Below are positions 6,072 to 6,321 of a stretch of DNA of 6,321 nt, piece by piece. Made by a program: the position numbers and the translations under genes. The DNA is from Clostridiales bacterium (GTDB lineage: Bacteria; Bacillota; Clostridia; Lachnospirales; WQUN01), in the NCBI GenBank assembly GCA_031269415.1, contig JAISZF010000052.1:1-6321 (forward strand), written 5' to 3'. The number at the start of each line of letters is the position of its first letter. Within the stretch, counting starts at the first letter, position 1. The notes beneath the pieces were generated by a model that saw only the letters and a list, made by a program, of their open reading frames with translations, was not told the DNA's origin and searched no databases.

Positions 6072-6321
6072 ATGAGATGGAACGAAAGCACGGAGGAAAC
6101 ACTCAAACAAATGGAAACAGACCCGGAGCGCGGCCTGTCTGAGGAAGAAGCCGAAAAGAGGCTTACGGCTTATGGGCCTAATACTCTGCGGGAAAAGCGT
6201 AAAACGGGCATAGCGGTTAAATTCTTCAGGCAATTTAACGATTTTATGATAATGGTGCTGCTGGCGGCCGCCGCCGTATCGCTGTCAGTTACGCTGGTGA
6301 ACGGGGAAGGCGATTTTGCCG
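6072..6321 (+). CDS. Cation-transporting P-type ATPase, N-terminal part
   Basis: The first 83 codons of a P2-type (calcium-ATPase-like) cation pump; the rest lies beyond the window. Residues 1-45 form the cation ATPase N-terminal domain, with the hallmark GLSEEEAEKRLTAYGPNTL (21-39) followed by a basic stretch (REKRK). KFFRQFNDFMIMVLLAAAAV (50-69) is the usual cytosolic amphipathic lead-in and first membrane helix, with the membrane part at about 58-76. The phosphorylation motif DKTGT, which would confirm a working pump, is outside the window, as are the ion-binding residues that would separate calcium from other cations. The ATG at 6072 has AAAGGAAG (6056-6063) upstream, with the AGGA core about 10 nt from the start, slightly long but acceptable. 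It is separated from the yoeB remnant by 57 nt in which I find no clear promoter. Confidence 0.88.
   Translation, partial: MRWNESTEETLKQMETDPERGLSEEEAEKRLTAYGPNTLREKRKTGIAVKFFRQFNDFMIMVLLAAAAVSLSVTLVNGEGDFA

Noticed and set aside
6045..6233. 62-codon minus-strand frame opposite the ATPase start
   Set aside because: It is a shadow of the clear P-type ATPase N-terminus.

Overview
The window looks like chromosomal DNA from an anaerobic, probably clostridial or related Bacillota bacterium. The argument rests on a TIGR03960-type radical SAM gene overlapping a TIGR03936/DUF2344 gene, an EF-G2-type translation GTPase, strong purine-rich ribosome binding sites and consensus-like sigma-A promoters. 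The genus cannot be read from the sequence.

Left edge (1-326): the minus strand carries the last 32 codons visible here of a tyrosine recombinase (phage-type integrase), cut off by a stop codon at 98-100. A perfect TTGACA-17-TATAAT promoter sits on that junction and faces left. The rest of this AT-richer stretch holds a plus-strand extended -10 promoter and a T-free, A-rich leader for the operon that follows.

Operon (327-3531, plus strand): three tightly packed genes. They encode a TIGR03960 radical SAM protein, a DUF2344 'radical SAM-linked' protein that overlaps it by 8 nt, and, 12 nt further on, an adenylate-kinase-like nucleoside monophosphate kinase with an unusual C-terminal extension. 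The first two are a known conserved pair of unknown function. The presence of the kinase in the same transcript is an observation, not an established link.

EF-G2 (3568-5664, minus strand): this gene converges on the operon. A single bidirectional hairpin terminator lies between them, and its arms contain the last codon and the stop codon of both genes. EF-G2 has its own promoter at 5696-5724, overlapped by an inverted repeat.

Right edge (5677-6321): the stretch of about 395 nt without an intact gene holds the EF-G2 promoter, an N-terminally truncated YoeB-type toxin gene (best matching region 5772-5951, frame open to 6014) and a short spacer in which I see no convincing promoter. The first 83 codons of a cation-transporting P-type ATPase then run off the window.

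The housekeeping-like block is thus bordered on both sides by remnants of mobile or accessory genes, each lacking its inward-facing N-terminal part. Nothing in the window amounts to a clearly new system. The most unusual points are the Ser-substituted G4 motif in EF-G2, the mirror-image terminator, the kinase in the radical SAM operon and the decayed genes at the edges.
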